In this document: piece by piece, positions 62,235-64,000 of the stretch
Layout of the letters: every line of letters begins with the position of its first letter
How positions within the stretch are numbered: the first letter of the stretch is position 1
NCBI GenBank assembly: GCA_046349875.1
Contig: JAXMBN010000003.1
Location: 124,001 to 188,000, forward strand
Length of the DNA: 64,000 nucleotides
Reading direction: 5' to 3'
Origin: JAXMBN01 sp046349875
GTDB lineage: Bacteria; Planctomycetota; Planctomycetia; Pirellulales; Pirellulaceae
Notes under the pieces: generated by a model
The model's database searches: none
Seen by the model: only the letters and a program-made list of their open reading frames with translations
Told to the model about the DNA's origin: nothing
Translations under genes and position numbers: made by a program

Positions 62235-62678
62235 ATGAATGGGACGCGACTACATTCAAGCCTCCCTTCTGTCCGAGCAGCTCTTTGGGGAGTGCTTGGT
62301 TTTGTGATCTTCATTGAGGTATCAGGGATCGAGCAACTCCATGCAAGTTGTGGAGACCATTTAGCTCATCGTTACTTTCCATCGCGTTTGCATGGAAAAC
62401 AACCGGATGCCGTTTCGTGGACGACTCCATTGAGATATGGCGATGCAGTGCCATCTTCGAAGGAAGAAGGATGTTTGTCGTGCCAGGATCAAACAACGAC
62501 CCGTGTGAAGTCGACAACCATCGTGCGAGTTCGCTCCGATTGGCAATTGGAGCAGTTGAATCGGACTCAGACTTTTGAATTACGAGAGTTCTACTGGGTC
62601 GTGCCTAGTGATTTTGAAGTTCGGGAGGGTGAGCCAAACATCGTCCTTCGTCCCCCGATTGCGTCTCGGCTTGGTTAG
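62235..62678 (+). CDS. hypothetical secreted protein
   Basis: The 147-residue product starts with a hydrophobic segment (AALWGVLGFVIFIEVSGI) after a short basic start, suggesting a signal peptide or anchor. It then has CGDHLAHRYFPS and a CLSCQD pair, and ends with EPNIVLRPPIASRLG. I recognise no family. The start ATG 62235 is preferred over an upstream TTG. It lies 122 bases after the sulfatase. A further ~250 bases without a gene follow. Confidence 0.5.
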   Translation: MNGTRLHSSLPSVRAALWGVLGFVIFIEVSGIEQLHASCGDHLAHRYFPSRLHGKQPDAVSWTTPLRYGDAVPSSKEEGCLSCQDQTTTRVKSTTIVRVRSDWQLEQLNRTQTFELREFYWVVPSDFEVREGEPNIVLRPPIASRLG

Positions 62679-62928
62679 ACGAATCGCAGGTTGCAGAATT
62701 TTCAGTTCCCATTTGGGGATGTTCCATTCGATCTACGCAGGAGACGCAATGTCATCCCGCGTATGAAGTCTCTTTTGATTCGTCGAAGCCGTTCTTACAC
62801 CAAGGCTCTTTGGCGAGGATTCATCGGGATTCGATGAAGAAATGGAGCTCGGTACGGTAATGAGATGTTCATCCGTGCCCATTCAAAGTCGACGATTCAA
62901 AGCACTATCAGGCAAAGAGAATGAACTC

Positions 62929-64000
62929 ATGATAATCCATCCAACTTGGCCAATTGGGCCACTGTTCCTCATCCGCATGTGTCTTGCGATGCTATTTGCA
63001 TCCATTTCAACCATGGGCATGTCCCATGGTCAGGATACTTCTGACAAGAATCCTTCCAGCTGGCATGCGTGGGAACGCATAAATGATGCAGAAGCTTGGG
63101 CGTTGCTACCAGAGGTAGCGAGTGGTGAGAAGAGAATGCTCCCGAATTGGGTAAAGCCAATTGTTTTGCAAATGCCGAGAACAGCTGCAGCTCTATTGGA
63201 ACTGGACGCAGCGTTTCGAAATGACTTGTCGTTGGATCCTCAGCTGCGAGCCAAGCTGCGATGGATTGTGGCAAATGCAAACAACTCCGAGTATGGAAAA
63301 GCGATGGCTCTCAGCGATTACAAACGCGTTGCTGGAGCGAGGGCGGAGATCACGGACTTTACCGGACCTTCTTCACAATGGCCCGACGACTTGAGAAGTG
63401 AGTTCGAATTTGTTCAATTGCTCTCCGTTGCAGCACCGACCATTCCTGACTCGTTATTTGAAGGACTTCGGGAGCGTTACGGAGATCGCGGCGTGGCCGC
63501 AATCGTGTTACATACGGCGTACAACAACTTTCAAGACCGCCTCCTGCTGGGGCTGGGTGTTCCGATCGAAGGGATGGGGCCGGCAGCGCCGTTGAATGTT
63601 CGGTTTGTGGAAGGCGCGGTTCAGGTCAAGCCGCTTATTCCATCCGAGAATGGAGTGGATCGTTCTAATGAACAGGGAAAGGCAGTGACTCATGGTGATC
63701 GTCAATGGACGAGCCTGACGTTTGAAGAATTGCAGAGTCGACTACAGAGCCAACGTAAGCGAGTGCCTCGCCTTCGTGTTCCCTCATGGGACGAAATTGC
63801 AAATCGATTACCACCGGCTATGGCTGCGAGCCCAACTTCCATCCGTTGGAGTTTGATGAACTATGGATACGCGCCCGACTTGGCGATTGCATGGACCCGC
63901 GCGACTCGAACGCATTGGGCGGAGTACCCATCGAATCGTATTTTTGAAGAGAGTCTATTCTGGGTTCAAACAAGAGCCTTAGGGTGTAACTACTGCATGG
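62929..64000 (+). CDS. secreted carboxymuconolactone-decarboxylase/AhpD-like protein, partial
   Basis: The frame opens at ATG 62929 and runs off the window end, so only 357 residues are visible. The N-terminus has a hydrophobic signal-like segment (FLIRMCLAMLFASISTMGMS). The first half contains WVKPIVLQMPRTAAALLELD and LRAKLRWIVANANNSEYGKAM, a CMD-like helix bundle. The last visible residues, FWVQTRALGCNYCMG, match the CMD/AhpD active-site motif (CxxC, usually CxxCMGH), so the protein probably carries a second CMD-type domain. The physiological reaction is unknown. AAAGAGA lies 7-13 bases upstream of the start. Confidence 0.7.
   Translation, partial: MIIHPTWPIGPLFLIRMCLAMLFASISTMGMSHGQDTSDKNPSSWHAWERINDAEAWALLPEVASGEKRMLPNWVKPIVLQMPRTAAALLELDAAFRNDLSLDPQLRAKLRWIVANANNSEYGKAMALSDYKRVAGARAEITDFTGPSSQWPDDLRSEFEFVQLLSVAAPTIPDSLFEGLRERYGDRGVAAIVLHTAYNNFQDRLLLGLGVPIEGMGPAAPLNVRFVEGAVQVKPLIPSENGVDRSNEQGKAVTHGDRQWTSLTFEELQSRLQSQRKRVPRLRVPSWDEIANRLPPAMAASPTSIRWSLMNYGYAPDLAIAWTRATRTHWAEYPSNRIFEESLFWVQTRALGCNYCM

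Noticed and set aside
1..64000. tRNA, rRNA or riboswitch
   Set aside because: I looked through the intergenic regions and found no cloverleaf, CCA-ended tRNA, rRNA segment or known riboswitch core; a covariance-model scan would be needed to exclude small RNAs.

Overview
The window looks like a chromosomal piece of a Planctomycetes bacterium, most likely of the Pirellulales. The grounds are a DUF1552/DUF1585 gene pair, a giant secreted protein with the N-terminal LEDR-type motif and a C-terminal dockerin, a PEP-CTERM protein, a sulfatase, a sulfotransferase, three pairings of an ECF sigma factor with a Ser/Thr kinase, and dispersed intergenic repeats of the CGTCAGCGAGGGA type. This placement rests on gene content only.

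Layout. 1-6.6 kb (+): the end of a DUF1585 protein, a DUF1552 protein, then a tightly coupled set of an asparagine-synthetase-like enzyme without a glutaminase cysteine, a radical SAM enzyme and a halogenase-like flavoenzyme, followed by a conserved protein usually mislabelled '3-methyladenine DNA glycosylase'. 6.6-8 kb: a WrbA quinone reductase and a MarR regulator with a perfect 22-bp palindrome inside a recognisable promoter. 8-10.4 kb: a small membrane protein, a two-orientation intergenic repeat array, a CoA-binding protein and a sulfotransferase. 10.6-17.4 kb: ECF sigma plus a giant membrane kinase broken by several frameshifts. 17.4-24.2 kb: KptA, a membrane protein, a kinase divergent from an ECF sigma factor that lost its C-terminus, a PEP-CTERM protein and a hypothetical protein. 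24.3-36.6 kb: one giant secreted protein now split into three reading frames; it carries PA14-like, cadherin-like, DUF4214, trypsin-like and dockerin regions. 36.7-40.6 kb (-): an arsenic operon arsA-arsR-aquaporin-arsD-arsC with no ArsB/Acr3 pump, behind a 13-4-13 operator. 40.7-46.3 kb (-): WD40 kinase, ECF sigma and a cation/proton antiporter. 46.4-48.2 kb: a frameshifted YdeI-like gene and three ~322-bp tandem repeats. 48.3-52.6 kb: a BlaI/M56 peptidase pair. 52.7-56.8 kb: ZIP transporter, methyltransferase, hypothetical protein, secreted hydrolase. 56.8-60.7 kb: an AT-richer toxin island with two candidate toxin tips, two candidate immunity genes and two families of duplicated segments. 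60.7-64 kb: sulfatase, hypothetical secreted protein and the start of a CMD/AhpD-like protein.

How it fits together: the sigma/kinase pairs and BlaI/M56 are signal-transduction modules; the ars operon and WrbA/MarR are stress responses with visible operators; the 57-60 kb island is an interbacterial-conflict locus shaped by recombination between direct repeats. At least six genes have frameshifts, some in clusters, so either local assembly errors or real decay must be settled before those genes are interpreted. No tRNA, rRNA or CRISPR array was seen.
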